A stretch of DNA of 64,000 nucleotides from Salvia splendens (GCF_004379255.2 NC_056039.1:27355883-27419882), one strand, 5' to 3'. Counted from the stretch's first letter, positions 33,209 to 44,393 are shown. The notes: generated by a model not told the origin, from the letters alone. Numbers and translations: made by a program.

Positions 33209-34152
33209 TGCGAGACAAGAGATAACAGTAGGGCGTAATACAACCCAAAAGAAGGAATACAAATGGAAAACTGAACTGAAATTACAACTGAAAAATTGAA
33301 ACAACTAAACCGTGAAGTTTGATAGCCGAGTCGAGGAGGCCTCTTCCCGCAAGACGAGATACGCCCCGGTAGTGCTCTCGGTTTGGTGTGTCGTCCCCAA
33401 AGGTAAAACGGCTACGTCTCTAGTGAAGCAGCACCGCTATCAGCAGAGCTCGGCGAACAGGATGGAGGAGAGGGCAGAGCTTCGACAGAAAGACAATGCA
33501 GAGAGGGAGAGAGCTTATGATGCAAATGCTTGTGTATGTTCTGTAGAGAGATGCATGGAATGGCTAGCCTATTTATAGGCTCAGTCTACTGCTGGGGGGT
33601 CAACAGTCATGATGGCTGTCATCATTGCGAGAGTGTAACTGCCGAAGATCACCCAAAGACCAATTGCCAAGATCCAAGATCACGATCAGGATCGGGACCG
33701 GGACCGGGCACGAGGACCGCGACTGCGACTGTGACCACGACCACGAGCACGAGCACGGGCACGGGCACGGGCACGGGCACGGGCTCGGGCAGGGGGGCGG
33801 CGCGCGCGCGTGCGTGCGTGCGGGCATGTGGGCCCTTTCACCCATCTTGATCCACTATAATTATCAAGTAACATATAGTCACTTAATTTAAACACATTAA
33901 AAGATGTGTTACTTCTCCAATGTGGGATAATTAACACTAGTTAATTATTCCCTAAGCTCTAACTTAAAGCTTTAATTAAAAGCTAATTATGCCCAACTTT
34001 AATTCACTATTTTTCACTTACCGGAAATCGGATTAGAGAAAGTGAATATACTACATTTATCTACGTAAAATGTAGATCGACGCTATATCATTTAATTTCA
34101 TAAAATTAAATGTCTCGTCACATTTATTGTTTGGATCCTTGATTTTTTTACA
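33209..34152 (-). repeat. 5' LTR of the Copia element
   Basis: Begins TGCGAGACAAGAGATAACAG on the internal side and ends 'gattttttaca' at the P450 junction. Compared with the left LTR it has a different first ~18 bases, a longer 'cacggg' repeat and a ~30-bp deletion near 34134 (the segment 'tcaaaatccattgaccggac' is missing). Confidence 0.85.
33681..33830. repeat. GC-rich hexamer repeat in the LTR (also at 27711-27838)
   Basis: Runs of GGGACC/CGAGGACC, then ACGAGC and CACGGG units, ending in a GCGCGCGTGCGTGCGTGCG stretch. It is strikingly GC-rich for this window. Copy number differs between the two LTRs of the same element. Confidence 0.9.
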
Positions 34153-34157
34153 CGAAC

Positions 34158-34535
34158 GCGACAGTGGCTTTTGCAATAGTCCTCTCGTCTCCCACGTTCA
34201 GCCACCTCTGCAGCTTCCACATCCACTCCGGCAGTATGTGCCTCCGCAGAAGCGGCTCCGTCAAGGTGCTGAAGGCATTCTCGTAAGGGAAAAAGGGCAA
34301 GCCGGGGCGCAAAGTGAAGGGATCGTAGTCCAGCACGAATTTGCAGATATTGTCAAAAGCAAACCGCTGGAAAACATCCTGCAAATCCAAATCTTTCCCT
34401 CCTGAAAAATGATCGAGAATCGGGAAAAGGCCGGTCGGTCTCCACTTTTTCCCAAACAATCCTCTCCAGATATGCGTTGAAATCAGCATTGTCTTTAAAT
34501 AATGGTTTTTGAGACCTTGGAAATGGGGCAATCAT
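34158..34535 (-). pseudogene. CYP96A: CYP96A pseudogene, middle part
   Basis: The other side of the Copia insertion. Recognisable P450 segments are ADFNAYLERIVWEKVET, LDLQDVFQRFAFDNICK and RRHILPEWMWKLQRWLNVG, ending ATVAF at the CGAAC duplication. A 4-bp tandem duplication (ccggtcggt near 34431) shifts the frame. Similarity stops near 34508: about the first 190 residues, including the membrane anchor, are lost, so this gene was truncated as well as split. Confidence 0.88.
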
Positions 34536-36081
34536 CTCGTTATGGGAGATTGAATTGATGGTTGAACTATTAATTAACTTGACAATAATTAGTTATGCTA
34601 AAATTTAGGTAGGAAGTTGACTTATTTTATCAGATAATAATGATTTTTAGGTAAATATCATGATATTTCTCAACTTAAAATTTCATATTTTTTTATAAAA
34701 TTAATATTTCACAACTCTATTATCCTTTGATTTTTCTCTTCGATGCATTTTTTGAACAGTAATTGAGATGGTTGGATTTGATAAAATCAATTAAGAGGAT
34801 AGTTGAGCTAGTTCTGATGTGATTTTTTCAAGTGTTCTTTGATGATATATTCAAGCTTTGAAGTTTGAATCTTAGTGGTGATGATGATTTTCATTCGAAT
34901 TCCGAATTGATCGTCGTATTTAAATTGATATGAGAAGGCTTTGGCGACAACACAATAGTTTGCAAGATGAACACTTGATGGTAAGACTAATTGATCCACC
35001 TCCTATATGTGTGTGTGTGTGTGTATAGAAACCCATTTTTTTTAATTAGGGTTTGATTATATCATGTGTCTGATTTAATCATTTCGTTTCGGCTCCAAAT
35101 TGGTTAACTCTGGGATTCATGAATCAAGAAATAGGTTTATGGAGTATATAAATTTATGGCAGCTATGGCCACTTTCGTGATGGCTAGTGTGTTTTGATCT
35201 AGGTAGCTACTACTGGGACGTTTAATTTCTATTGTTCTTGTTTCTGAGTATATTTATTTTAATCAATACATGGTGTATATTTTTTCACGATTTAAATACA
35301 TACTAATAAAAGTGCCTAATTTCCTCTATAAAAACTTAATACTACTAGTACTATTTATTTTTATCAATTGTAAGTGTTAACGTTCCAAATACAATATATA
35401 TAGAGATAGAGTAGGCTACTGGTATTTAAATGTTAACTAGAGATCATAACGCGGAGTTCACTATAAAGGTTTTAGTTTATAACATAGAGTGAACGAAAAC
35501 ATCATTATAGTGAATGGTTTTTAGATTTTTTTAATTATAGGGACGTTGTAGCTTATTATAAGAGCATTTAGTTCACTATAAAGGTGCTTAGTTCATAAAA
35601 CGAATTTGAAAACATGGAGTAAACCAAAACGTCCTTATCATGAACTCCATGTTTTCAAAATACATCAATCTCATCTTTTCATTTTTTTGATCTAATGGCT
35701 AAATTTGTTCTCTAGTTATGCAATTTATGTTAGTGAAGGTAAGTAGAGATGTTAATGTAGTCCGGGGATTTGAAGCCTGACTCGCATTGTTCGCTGTCCA
35801 AGTACAGTTAGGGTTGGAATTTTCTAACTCAGATAAAATTTTAATAAGATTAGCATGCGAACTGAGTAAGGTTGATCAGAACTCGAAGGATTGGTTATTT
35901 GTGTAATTATTGTCTATTATGCCATGTTGTTAGATAACTATTTAATATTTCAATAAATAATTTTGATAAAATGAATTATTCTCCAATATGTATTAAAATC
36001 TTTATTTTCCATAAATATTTATATCTCTCTATATAACCCTTTATATATTGCATGGATGCATTTATTTGACAGCTAATTTTA
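34536..36081. other. Intergenic, AT-rich, no gene seen
   Basis: No coding region recognised. A weak inverted repeat ('ggagttcactataaag' at about 35452, 'ccttatcatgaactcc' at about 35634) may be an old MITE. A short (GT)n lies at 35008-35025. Confidence 0.5.
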
Positions 36082-36330
36082 AAGTTACAACGTATGCAAT
36101 ATACATTAGTGGACATTGTAGATGGATTTCCACAAATTGCATTATATACATAGACTATTTATTTTGCATTATAGATACAGACAAATTGCATTTTTTTACC
36201 GTTTGTTTTGCATTATAGACAAAATTGTTTATAATGCAAAACTATACAATCAATAATGCAATCCGTCTATATTTCAATCTGCAGAAACCCATTACAGCTT
36301 CCACTAATGTATATTGCATTGTAATGTTTA
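36082..36330. mobile_element. MITE with long inverted ends
   Basis: The left end 'gcaatatacattagtgga' is mirrored by 'tccactaatgtatattgc' at the right, with extended partial pairing of about 45 bp on each side. AT-rich interior, no clear target duplication. Confidence 0.6.
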
Positions 36331-36420
36331 AAATTTTGCATGTTATTTGCCACGTGGCAGAGCTAGGTTGGAAGTACATTGTCACTCTAAACAAGGTGGC
36401 TCCCTAACGCAACTCATATA

Positions 36421-36671
36421 TTCCCTACGTTCCATGGCAGTAGAGTCATTTTGTTATTTTGGTACCTTCCATAGTAGTAGAGTCATTTCCTTTTTAATAA
36501 AAGTAAACACTTTTCTTCTCACTTATTTTACTCTCTCTTACTTTATTTTCTCTTCATCTATCTACCTTTTCATTTCCTACCTTATTCTTCATTTACCTAA
36601 CTCATTTAACATAATTTTTCTTAATCTCCATGCCGGAAAGAAATGCCTCCCCTACTATAGAACGGAAGGAG
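36421..36671. mobile_element. Stowaway-like MITE
   Basis: TTCCCTACGTTCCATGGCAG after TA at the left; 'ctatagaacggaaggag' before TA at the right. Contains a direct 'ccatrgyagtagagtcattt' duplication near the left end. Confidence 0.75.
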
Positions 36672-36779
36672 TATTATAGTCTATAGAACTCTTGGCCTGA
36701 TTAGCCTGTTAGGCTTGCCTGAAATTCTAATATTTAGGGTTAAGGTTGTAATTTTCAATCCAATAAAATTATAATTTAA

Positions 36780-39517
36780 CTCTACAAAAAACGTATCTTT
36801 TAAAAACATAAAAATTGAGACGTTGTTACTAGCGTTTGAATTTTTTAAAAATAATCATTATTAAGGATGCAAAAGAAAACGTCCCTAAATTGAGGACAAA
36901 TTTTCATAACCTTTGGATATTTGTGTTCCCTAATTTTAGTTAGGATACCAACAATAAAAATACTCTATGAAGCATTGGTAGTATAGTTAAACTATAACAC
37001 CCCGAAAAAAAAGAGAGAAAAAAAATCAAATTAATCTAATTAAATTTTTTCCTAGTTGACTTGGTCACCAATTATTCCTTAATTTAAATTTTAAATAAAG
37101 ATTTCGTAGAGATCTTCCTCCTCCGTGATCCGCAAATAAATTTGAAAATAATTTAAGTTAATGAATATCACATAAAAAAGGAAAACAAATCTTTCCACTC
37201 CTTCCCCACGTTGAAACCGCCCCCACTCCATGAATCTCTCCCCAAATCTAAACTACCCATCAGCCACCTCCGGTCTATAATATACCTTTCACAAATCAGT
37301 TTCCTCCTAATCGTTTCTCTGCAACAAGAACACAAGACATACTCTTCTCAATCAAATTCAAGAAACCGAGAACCCAACTCGAAGGAGGGAGCTATCGGTT
37401 GTTCTCTCAAAATCTGTTCAAGGTATACCCCGTTCCAACCGATCAAGTACTTTTCATAAGCATAGCATATCAGTACATATCACATTTTGCTAAATTTAAT
37501 CTCCCAGACATCACCGATCAAACAACACCACCAACAATGAACCAAAAAATCAATAATCGAACACCCACTGTGATTAATCGAAAACGCAAAAGAACATAAT
37601 TTGGTAAAGAGAATTTATCTTTCGGGATTGTTCGGGTTGGTTTCGGGGCTGTGCGGTGTCGGGGCTGTTCGAACAGCGAGCGGACCACGGCAGGGGCGAA
37701 CTGCAGACGACGATGGCGCTGCGCGATCCTTGCCGAAACAACGACGGTGGCTGGTGAAGGCTGACCCGGCGAGCTGGGAAAGCAGCGACGGCATTGCTGC
37801 TGAGACGCCCTGCGACGGCGACCTTCGACGAGGAGACTGCACAGCAGCAGCGACGGGAAGCGGCTGGTGACGGCTCTGTGCGTCCTTCGACGGTACAGCA
37901 GCGGACGACGGAGGGGCGTTGCTCTCCCAGCGATGCCGACAGAGTTCGTGATGCAGTCTGACGATGGCGTCAGTTCTCCAACGGCGGTGGCTGGTGCGAA
38001 AGGGTGACGGCACGGGTAGTCGTACGCCGGCGATGATTGGCGGACAGTGAAGAGTGAATTGAAGGAGACGGGAGTGAAGCAACACAGTTTGGGATCTTGA
38101 TTTGGGAATTTTTCCTTTTGGTGAGAAAGTGAAGGAGGGATGAGGGAGGCCGATGGTGGAAGGGAGTATATGGGTTTTCACTTTGAAATTTTTGGGCTCC
38201 ATCTTTTAATTGTGTTGGGCTCAAGTTTTATTTGGAGAAATAAGGTGGATGGTGATATTTTAGTTTGGGCCAATAATTAAATAAATCTTTGAGTTAATAA
38301 TTAAATTAATTGTGGGAAATTATTTAGTTAATTCTCGGAATAATTCGATGTACAAATAATTTACCCCAAGTTTCGAAATAAATATAATTGCGAGGGGAAG
38401 TACTTGCGATAATTCAGTTAAGTGCATATATAATTTTGGGGACTTTAATCCTACATTGTGATGGAAAATACGAGGAGCCAACGGAGGAACTTTTAGGAGG
38501 TCGTCGATTAATCGAAAACCGAGAAACGAGATAAACAATTTTAATTAGGGTGCATGCATCTTATTTATTTACTTGATTCATTGTGTTGATTTATGTGTTA
38601 TTTAAATGCTAAAGGTGATTCCTTGCAAGCGAGACGTGATATCAGGGGAAAGGAAATAATTTCGGATTAAGAACTTGAGGTGGGTTTTCTTTTTAAATAA
38701 AGGCAATGCCCTAAGTATATTTTTATGTGAAAATGATATGAATATTTGTCATGCCGTGTTTTGTTTTATTCTATGGAACCTATCTGATGTGGATTTTGCC
38801 ATCAATGGATAATCGAATTCGGGTCTGTCTAGGAAGTGAATCCTTATTCAGGCTAGTGTACACCTATGGAGATCGTGAGCCGTCTTTTCGGTCAGCCGGT
38901 CTAGTGACTTGGAATGTGGTCACATTCCTTGTCATCAATGGATCAAATATGGTAAAATGACTGTGCAGTCACGAGTTTTACGATGGAAATGATTTTAGTG
39001 TTTTGGGCGATTTCTAAAGTTAAAACCCCAAGGTCACTCAATGGTGACATGATAAATACTTTTTTTATAAAATGTTTTCGGCATGAGTCCACTGAGTGCA
39101 TCAAGTACTCAGCCCTGCATTTCTTTTTAAAAATGTGTGGTGGGTGTTGAGCAGGACCGTTGAAGAAATTTAAGTGTGTAGAATGTGTCATGTCTTCACA
39201 CGTGACATATTCCTTCTCTTAAATGTTTCCACTAAGTAGTTGTCCTTCTTTTGAGTTCTTGTATCACTAAGATAATATACATTTTTGAGTTGTTGATTGT
39301 TGAGATACTATGATTTTATTCGAGCTATTCCTATTTGTTTCGAGCTATGGTCGAGTTGCGTTGTTTTCCCCTTTCTTCCCCGCTTCTTTAACCCTCCCCT
39401 AGTTACGATCAACTGTGTTTTCTATCCTTAGAAAATACGGGCGTGACATAAACACACAAATTAGCGTCTTTAATAGCATTAAAAGGCGTAGTCAGACATT
39501 TGTTTGTTGTTGTAGTG
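36780..39517. mobile_element. CACTA-type MITE split by a solo LTR
   Basis: Left end CTCTACAAAAAACG (decayed CACTAC), right end GTTGTTGTAGTG; 3-bp duplication TAA at 36777-36779 and 39518-39520. The interior ('aaaaattgagac', 'aggatgcaaaagaaa', 'aaattagcgt') matches the intact copy at 39690-39981. The LTR at 36993-39448 sits inside it. Confidence 0.8.
36993..39448 (+). mobile_element. Solo LTR, TGTAACRCCCC family, copy 1
   Basis: Starts TATAACACCCCG and ends 'tacgggcgtgaca'; the 5-bp duplication TAAAC is perfect (36988-36992, 39449-39453). The first two bases should be TG but are TA, consistent with a G-to-A change after insertion. It is related end to end to the inverted copy at 54827-57514: both carry 'gagtacttgatgcactcag'-type sequence, 'gacttggaatgtggycaca', and matching AT-rich blocks near 38280. 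It contains a GC-rich segment (37640-38000) whose open frames look incidental. No gag-pol. Confidence 0.8.
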
Positions 39518-39689
39518 TAATTAATCTACAACCTAAGTAGAACATAGTTATTAAATTCAATAAATATAAGTCCTGCTTTTATATAAGCATAGAGTGTAAA
39601 TCTTCTTTCCGTGTAAAAGTCGTGTAATTATGTACAGTGTAATGTTAACTTCGTACCATGTAATGTTATCATATTAGTTACTGTAGTAC

Positions 39690-39981
39690 CACTACAAAAA
39701 AAACTTATCTTTTAAAAACAAAAAAATTGAGACACGACTACTTAGTTGGAAAGTTTCAAGTAATAACAACATTTTAGGACGCAAAAGAAAGTGTCTATAA
39801 ATTAAGGACAAATTAACTTAATTTTTTTATTTTTTAGGACGATTTCATTTGCGTCAACTAATTTTAATTGGCCCACCAATAATAAGGACATTTTTGAAGC
39901 ATTAGTTATTTATTCAAAAACATAAATTAGCGTTCTTAATTGCATTAAAAATTTCCTTAAGCGTTTTTTTTTGTTACAGTG
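39690..39981. mobile_element. CACTA-type MITE, intact copy
   Basis: Ends CACTACAAAAAAAAC and, on the reverse strand, CACTGTAACAAAAAAAAC. 3-bp duplication TAC (39687-39689, 39982-39984). 292 bp, non-coding. Lies only 170 bp from the interrupted relative. Confidence 0.85.
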
Positions 39982-40293
39982 TACACATTACATTAGCGAG
40001 TAGAATAATCATCAATGAAAGACAAAGGACCGCAGATCTACTAATATTATGTTGTTAATGTTGGTTAAAAGACTTAGATCTTTAAATTAATACATAGATC
40101 AAATTTTTTTTAAAACGATTATTTAAATCATTCTTCACATTTTTAGAAGCGAAGTGATCTTTATTTCTTTGAAATCACTAATTTAGATAAATGTATAAAT
40201 AAAAATGGCTTATATTTAAAATGATATCATTTCGCTCCTTTTATGGATGTAGCTAGAGTTAGTTATGTATAAATATTGAAATTATGCTACTAA

Positions 40294-40493
40294 GGTGGCG
40301 TTCGGTTGTCATGACTAATATCATGAGACTATCCATTTAGGATTAAGTTGTGGGATTATTTTAGTTTGAGGGGGAGGCTATGACTAATTATAATGAGACT
40401 ATCCATCTAGATTAAGTTGGAGGGTTCAATCTTATGAACCAAACATGATACATATTTAATCATGAGATTTAATCTTGCCAACCGAACACCCCA
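40294..40493. mobile_element. MITE with GTTCGGTTG inverted ends
   Basis: Left GGTGGCGTTCGGTTGTCATG, right 'ttgccaaccgaacacccca', TAA on both sides. A tandem internal block 'gagactatccatytagatt' occurs twice. Probably of the PIF/Harbinger (Tourist) type. Confidence 0.7.
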
Positions 40494-40844
40494 TAAGTCT
40501 AAACGGCAAGATTGGTCCCTAACTAAAAACAATTATCAAAGTAGAGAGCACGCAGAAGAACTAAATTATGAGCTAGACGGATCAAAATGTATATTCATTA
40601 CTCTAAAAATAAAAAGTAATACTATATGTAAAATATATAGGGAATGGAACAAAATACTGAAAAATTTTAAATCAAAATTAAGATCGAATTAGAGAAATTA
40701 AGATGATCAACACTCAACTATCTAGATTATGTCAAATAGCAGATTATAAGATTTTGTTGTATTCGGAATCGTTCACCGTTAACTGGTATAAGTTGACCGG
40801 GCTCCGGTTTTAAGTGAGTGGAAAAGGTTAAAAGAATGTGGTTA

Positions 40845-41090
40845 CTCCCTCGGTCCACCACAAATATTTCCATATTTTAAGAAATTTTTGGCTTTGTGAA
40901 AGAAATTGGATTAAAAAAAGTTAGTGGAAAGTGAGTCATACTTTTATATATCACTTTTATAATAAAATGTGAGTGAAATGAGTTCATAGAATGAGGAGTC
41001 GACTTATTAAAAATAGTAAAAATGAATGGGACTTTTATGAGCGGACGAACAAAAAAGGAAAATGGGACATTTAATGACGGACATATAGAG
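40845..41090. mobile_element. Stowaway MITE
   Basis: CTCCCTCGGTCCACCACAAA at the left; decayed right end 'gacggacatatagag'; TA borders; interior 'gagtgaaatgagttcatag'. Confidence 0.75.
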
Positions 41091-41193
41091 TATCATTTTA
41101 CACACCCTCCGCCTGTAATTTATAGAGACATTTGGATTCATCACAAGTTTTAAAGAATTGTTTGACTATATAAATTTATATATTAATTTTATA

Positions 41194-42083
41194 CTTCCTC
41201 AGTCCCATAAAAATATGTGCATTTGAAAAATGGCACGATAATTAATGCAAAATTGGTAAAAATAAGAGAGATGATGAGAATAGTAGTTAAAATAGTATTA
41301 GTGGATAGTATGACTTACATTATTAGACTATCCTCATCAATGACCCTCACTTAATCCAACCCCAATCAACTTTTTCATAAAATATTCATTTCTCACTCAT
41401 TCACATATATAACCATGAACTTATTAATCTTTTATTTCCATCAATGACTTCAACTCAACCTCATTAAATGTTTTATTTTTTTATATATTTTCAATCAATA
41501 TAAAATTTATAAGTTATTTAGATTAAAAGTAATAATTAAATGTAACAAATGTAATAGTCATTAAAAAAATTAATACTTAATAGTAATAAAAAAATCCAAA
41601 ATGAATTTAGTGAAAAATGTTCGAGATTAAAAATGTAAATCCTTAGAATTATATATTTCTTATTATAATAAAAATATAAATTCAAATTTATCCAATACCA
41701 AATATTTCATGAAGTAACAAAATAAATCAACAAATAAAAGTAAAGAAACAAAAATAAAAAACATTACAATATTGCACCAATAGGAAAAAGCCATGTGTAC
41801 GCCTGGGGCGACAGGGTGACATGAGAAGTAGAGGGGGGGTTTGGGTTTATGTAGTTTAGAATTATTTTTATTAATTACTATTTTGTCCTCTATGTGAGAC
41901 CCTTCCTCCATAATCACTGATGGATGTGGTCTTAGTGTTTAATGGTAGCCCTATTGCTCTAAGTTTAAAATAAATAGATGTACATGAATAATGAGTTGGA
42001 ACAACTTTTCACAAATAAAAATGCTCATATTTTTATGGGACGAACGGATACAGAAAGTGCACATATTTTTATGGGAACGGGGG
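41194..42083. mobile_element. Stowaway MITE, interrupted by a Tourist-like MITE
   Basis: Left CTTCCTCAGTCCCATAAAAA, right 'atttttatgggaacggggg'. The middle is displaced by the 606-bp element at 41326-41931. The right half is diverged, so the exact join is uncertain. Confidence 0.5.
41326..41931. mobile_element. Tourist-like (PIF/Harbinger) MITE
   Basis: Left GACTATCCTCATCAATGACC, right 'cactgatggatgtggtc' (reverse complement GACCACATCCATCAGTG), TTA duplication at 41323-41325 and 41932-41934. AT-rich and non-coding. Confidence 0.8.
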
Positions 42084-42291
42084 TATTTATATATGATTGT
42101 AATGAGTTACTGGAGTATGTGGTCCACTTACTAAAAATGGAAAAAAAAGTAAATGTATCTTTAAATGGAGAACAACCCGAAATGACAAAATGTCTCATGT
42201 TTTGGCGGACGAATGAAGTACTTATTAGTTTTATAATAAAATGTGATTAGAATGTGTTAGTGAAGTGTGAGATCCATTACAAAAAGTAGTA

Positions 42292-42651
42292 CTCCCTCCG
42301 TCCCAACTAAGTTGGGTGAAACTTTTGAGCACGAAGATTAAGAGATTGTGTTCAAAAGTATGAGAGGTGAGTAAAGTAGGAAATATAAATAGATAGTAAA
42401 GTAGGTGATGAAATAAAGTGAGTGATTGGATATTTTATATTTTTGTCAAAAAAGGAAATGACTCAACTTAGTTGAGACATCCCAAAAAGCAATACGAAGC
42501 GCAGTTCGGTGGTAAGACGCTTCACCTCCGACCGTTAGGCCGGGGGTCCGAGTCACTTCGGGGGGTAGATGGGGAACCATCGTTGATCCTCCTTTTTTAA
42601 AATTAAAAAAAATCTCAAAAAGCAATACGACTCAACTTAGTTGGAAAGAAA
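42292..42651. mobile_element. Stowaway MITE carrying a SINE insertion
   Basis: CTCCCTCCGTCCCAACTAAG at the left, with inner inverted motif 'actaagttgggtgaaact' / 'gactcaacttagttg'. The right end is decayed ('ttggaaagaaaggaa'). The SINE at 42498-42616 lies in its right part. Confidence 0.65.
42498..42616 (+). mobile_element. tRNA-derived SINE
   Basis: Begins 'agcgcagttcggtggtaaga' with an A-box-like segment and has a B-box-like 'gggggtccgagtcac' 40 bp on, then an A/T-rich tail. It is bracketed by a perfect 14-bp target duplication, AAAAAGCAATACGA (42484-42497 and 42617-42630). The variable-length duplication and A-rich tail point to LINE-assisted retroposition. It is not a functional tRNA: no acceptor stem pairs. 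Confidence 0.85.
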
Positions 42652-42730
42652 GGAATATTAAGGGCTTAATGAATCACACATATAATACATAAAATTGAAT
42701 ATCTCCAATCAATTAATCTCCTAAATTATA

Positions 42731-42980
42731 CTTCATTCGTCCCATAAAAATTGTCACTCTTATTGTGGGCACGGGTTTTAAGAAATGTAAAGACAAGTTG
42801 GTTAAAAAGTTAGTGGAATGTGTGACTCATTTTTTATATTGGTTTTATAATAAAATGTGAGTGAAGTGAGTTAATGAAATGTGAGAACTACTTACCATTT
42901 ATGGTAAAAATGAGGTGTAACAATTATTGTGGGACAGATCGAAATGGAAAAGAGTGATAATTATTGTGGTACGGAGAGAG
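42731..42980. mobile_element. Stowaway MITE
   Basis: Left CTTCATTCGTCCCATAAAAA, right 'attgtggtacggagagag'. Interior closely like the element at 19695-19945 ('gtgggcacgggttttaagaa', 'agtgagttaatgaaatgtga'). Confidence 0.75.
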
Positions 42981-44156
42981 GTTTACATTACATGTGTGTG
43001 TGCAGCTATTCTATATTAATATAAATAAGTACGGGGTACAATTTAAAGTTGCTCACTCGTCGGTGTATGATAACCCTACCACTATTTTTTTCTTAGCTTT
43101 ATATACAAAATTACAAATAGAGTAGTACTTAACTTAATTACTAGTTGATAGGCGTATTTATAAGTAACGGCTCCTTAATGAACTGATATAGATACATTGA
43201 TTAATTAAACAGAAGGCCATGACTAGGCGATTGGAAGTCGACCTATTTTTGCTCTACCAATACACATACTATACTGATTCTTGTACCAATTGGGTATGCT
43301 CTTAATTTTATTAACAGCATCACAAATTAGTAGTAATACATACAAGTACAACCAATCATATCAATATATCAAAAATAAGAAAAAAAAATCCTAGAAAACA
43401 TAACTAAAAAGTTAATTGATATAACAATGGTGAGGAATGAGGATACGTATCGTTTCCACATGGGCGGGTGATCTAATTAAATTTAAGTACTATTAACCAA
43501 TTTATATTATCATTATGATCAATTAATTGAGTTATTAAAATTTTAAAAATCCTAAATTAAATAATAAATAAAATCTAGAGAAATATGATAAAATGAGGAA
43601 GCCAATGAATTTGATTTCATTGACAACTTTACAAATCTAACAAATATATTCTATGTTAATCCAACTCATATTTTACTAAGACGGTCTCTAAATTAGTCTA
43701 GACCCTTGTCGAAATATCTAGACATTCCTAATAATTCATAAGAGTTAATGTCCTCACACTTAGTCTAAAACCTCTTAATTTTTTCTTCCAATCTGTTAAT
43801 TATTTTTAGTCATGGATGGCTATTCATCTCTTGAATCCTCCCTACACCCCCTCCCAAAAATAACTTTCCGAACAAAGTACTCTATGAGTCTATTGATTAT
43901 GTAAATATACTCATAATATCAGCACTCACGACATATTTGTACGAGATCATATGTTGGTATTTTGGTGTTTGGTTTTGTTTATGCTTAGGTCTTGGTGTCT
44001 TGCATTTTTCTGTTAATATCTTATTGTAAAATTTTACGTTGGATCTTGATTTAATTACCCTGAAATAATATTATTTTGGTGATATTTATTGTAATGCCCT
44101 GGAAATTTGTAAATTCAATAATTAATAGTGTGAGAAATTTGCGAAGATACATCATA
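42981..44156. other. Intergenic, AT-rich, no gene seen
   Basis: No bounded repeat and no coding frame recognised in this stretch. Confidence 0.55.
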
Positions 44157-44393
44157 CTCCCTTCGTTCCACAGTAATAGAGGCATTTCATTTTGAGCACT
44201 CGTTTTAAAAAAATGATAATAAATGGTTAAAGTAGAGAAAGAGTAAAGAAAGATAAAGAATAGTGTAGAGAAGAGTATTATCTACTATATTCTCTATCAT
44301 ACTTTACTATTTCTCTACTTTAACCATTTAGTATCATTTTTTCAAAACGAGTGCTTAAAATGAAATGCCTCTATTACTGTGGAACGGAGGGAG
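44157..44393. mobile_element. Stowaway MITE that is one near-perfect hairpin
   Basis: CTCCCTTCGTTCCACAGTAA at the left and its reverse complement at the right (GAACGGAGGGAG end), TA at both borders. The complementarity continues almost through the whole 237 bp ('agaggcatttcattttgagc', 'aaatggttaaagtagag' and their inverses), leaving a very short loop near 44275. Confidence 0.9.

Larger units (their letters stand above)
27228..34152 (-). mobile_element. Ty1/Copia LTR retrotransposon inserted in a CYP96A gene
   Basis: Complete in outline: a 954-bp LTR at the left, gag-pol on the minus strand, and a ~944-bp LTR at the right. Termini are TG...CA and the 5-bp duplication CGAAC (27223-27227, 34153-34157) is perfect and lies in P450 coding sequence. 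Domain order is gag, zinc knuckle, protease, integrase, RT, RNase H, the Copia order. Coding is broken by one stop and several 1-bp frameshifts although the LTRs are very similar (about 3 differences in the first 190 aligned bases). Confidence 0.95.

Noticed and set aside
33530..33891. Frames rich in TATATV, GTGTGT or DRDCDCDHDHEHEH
   Set aside because: Translations of the GC-rich hexamer repeat in the Copia LTR.
37601..38224. Open frames of 84-195 codons on both strands
   Set aside because: They overlap the GC-rich part of a solo LTR; low-stop composition explains them and no domain is visible.
42498..42570. Possible tRNA gene
   Set aside because: Has A- and B-box-like segments but no paired acceptor stem or anticodon arm; it is bracketed by a 14-bp duplication, so it is a SINE.
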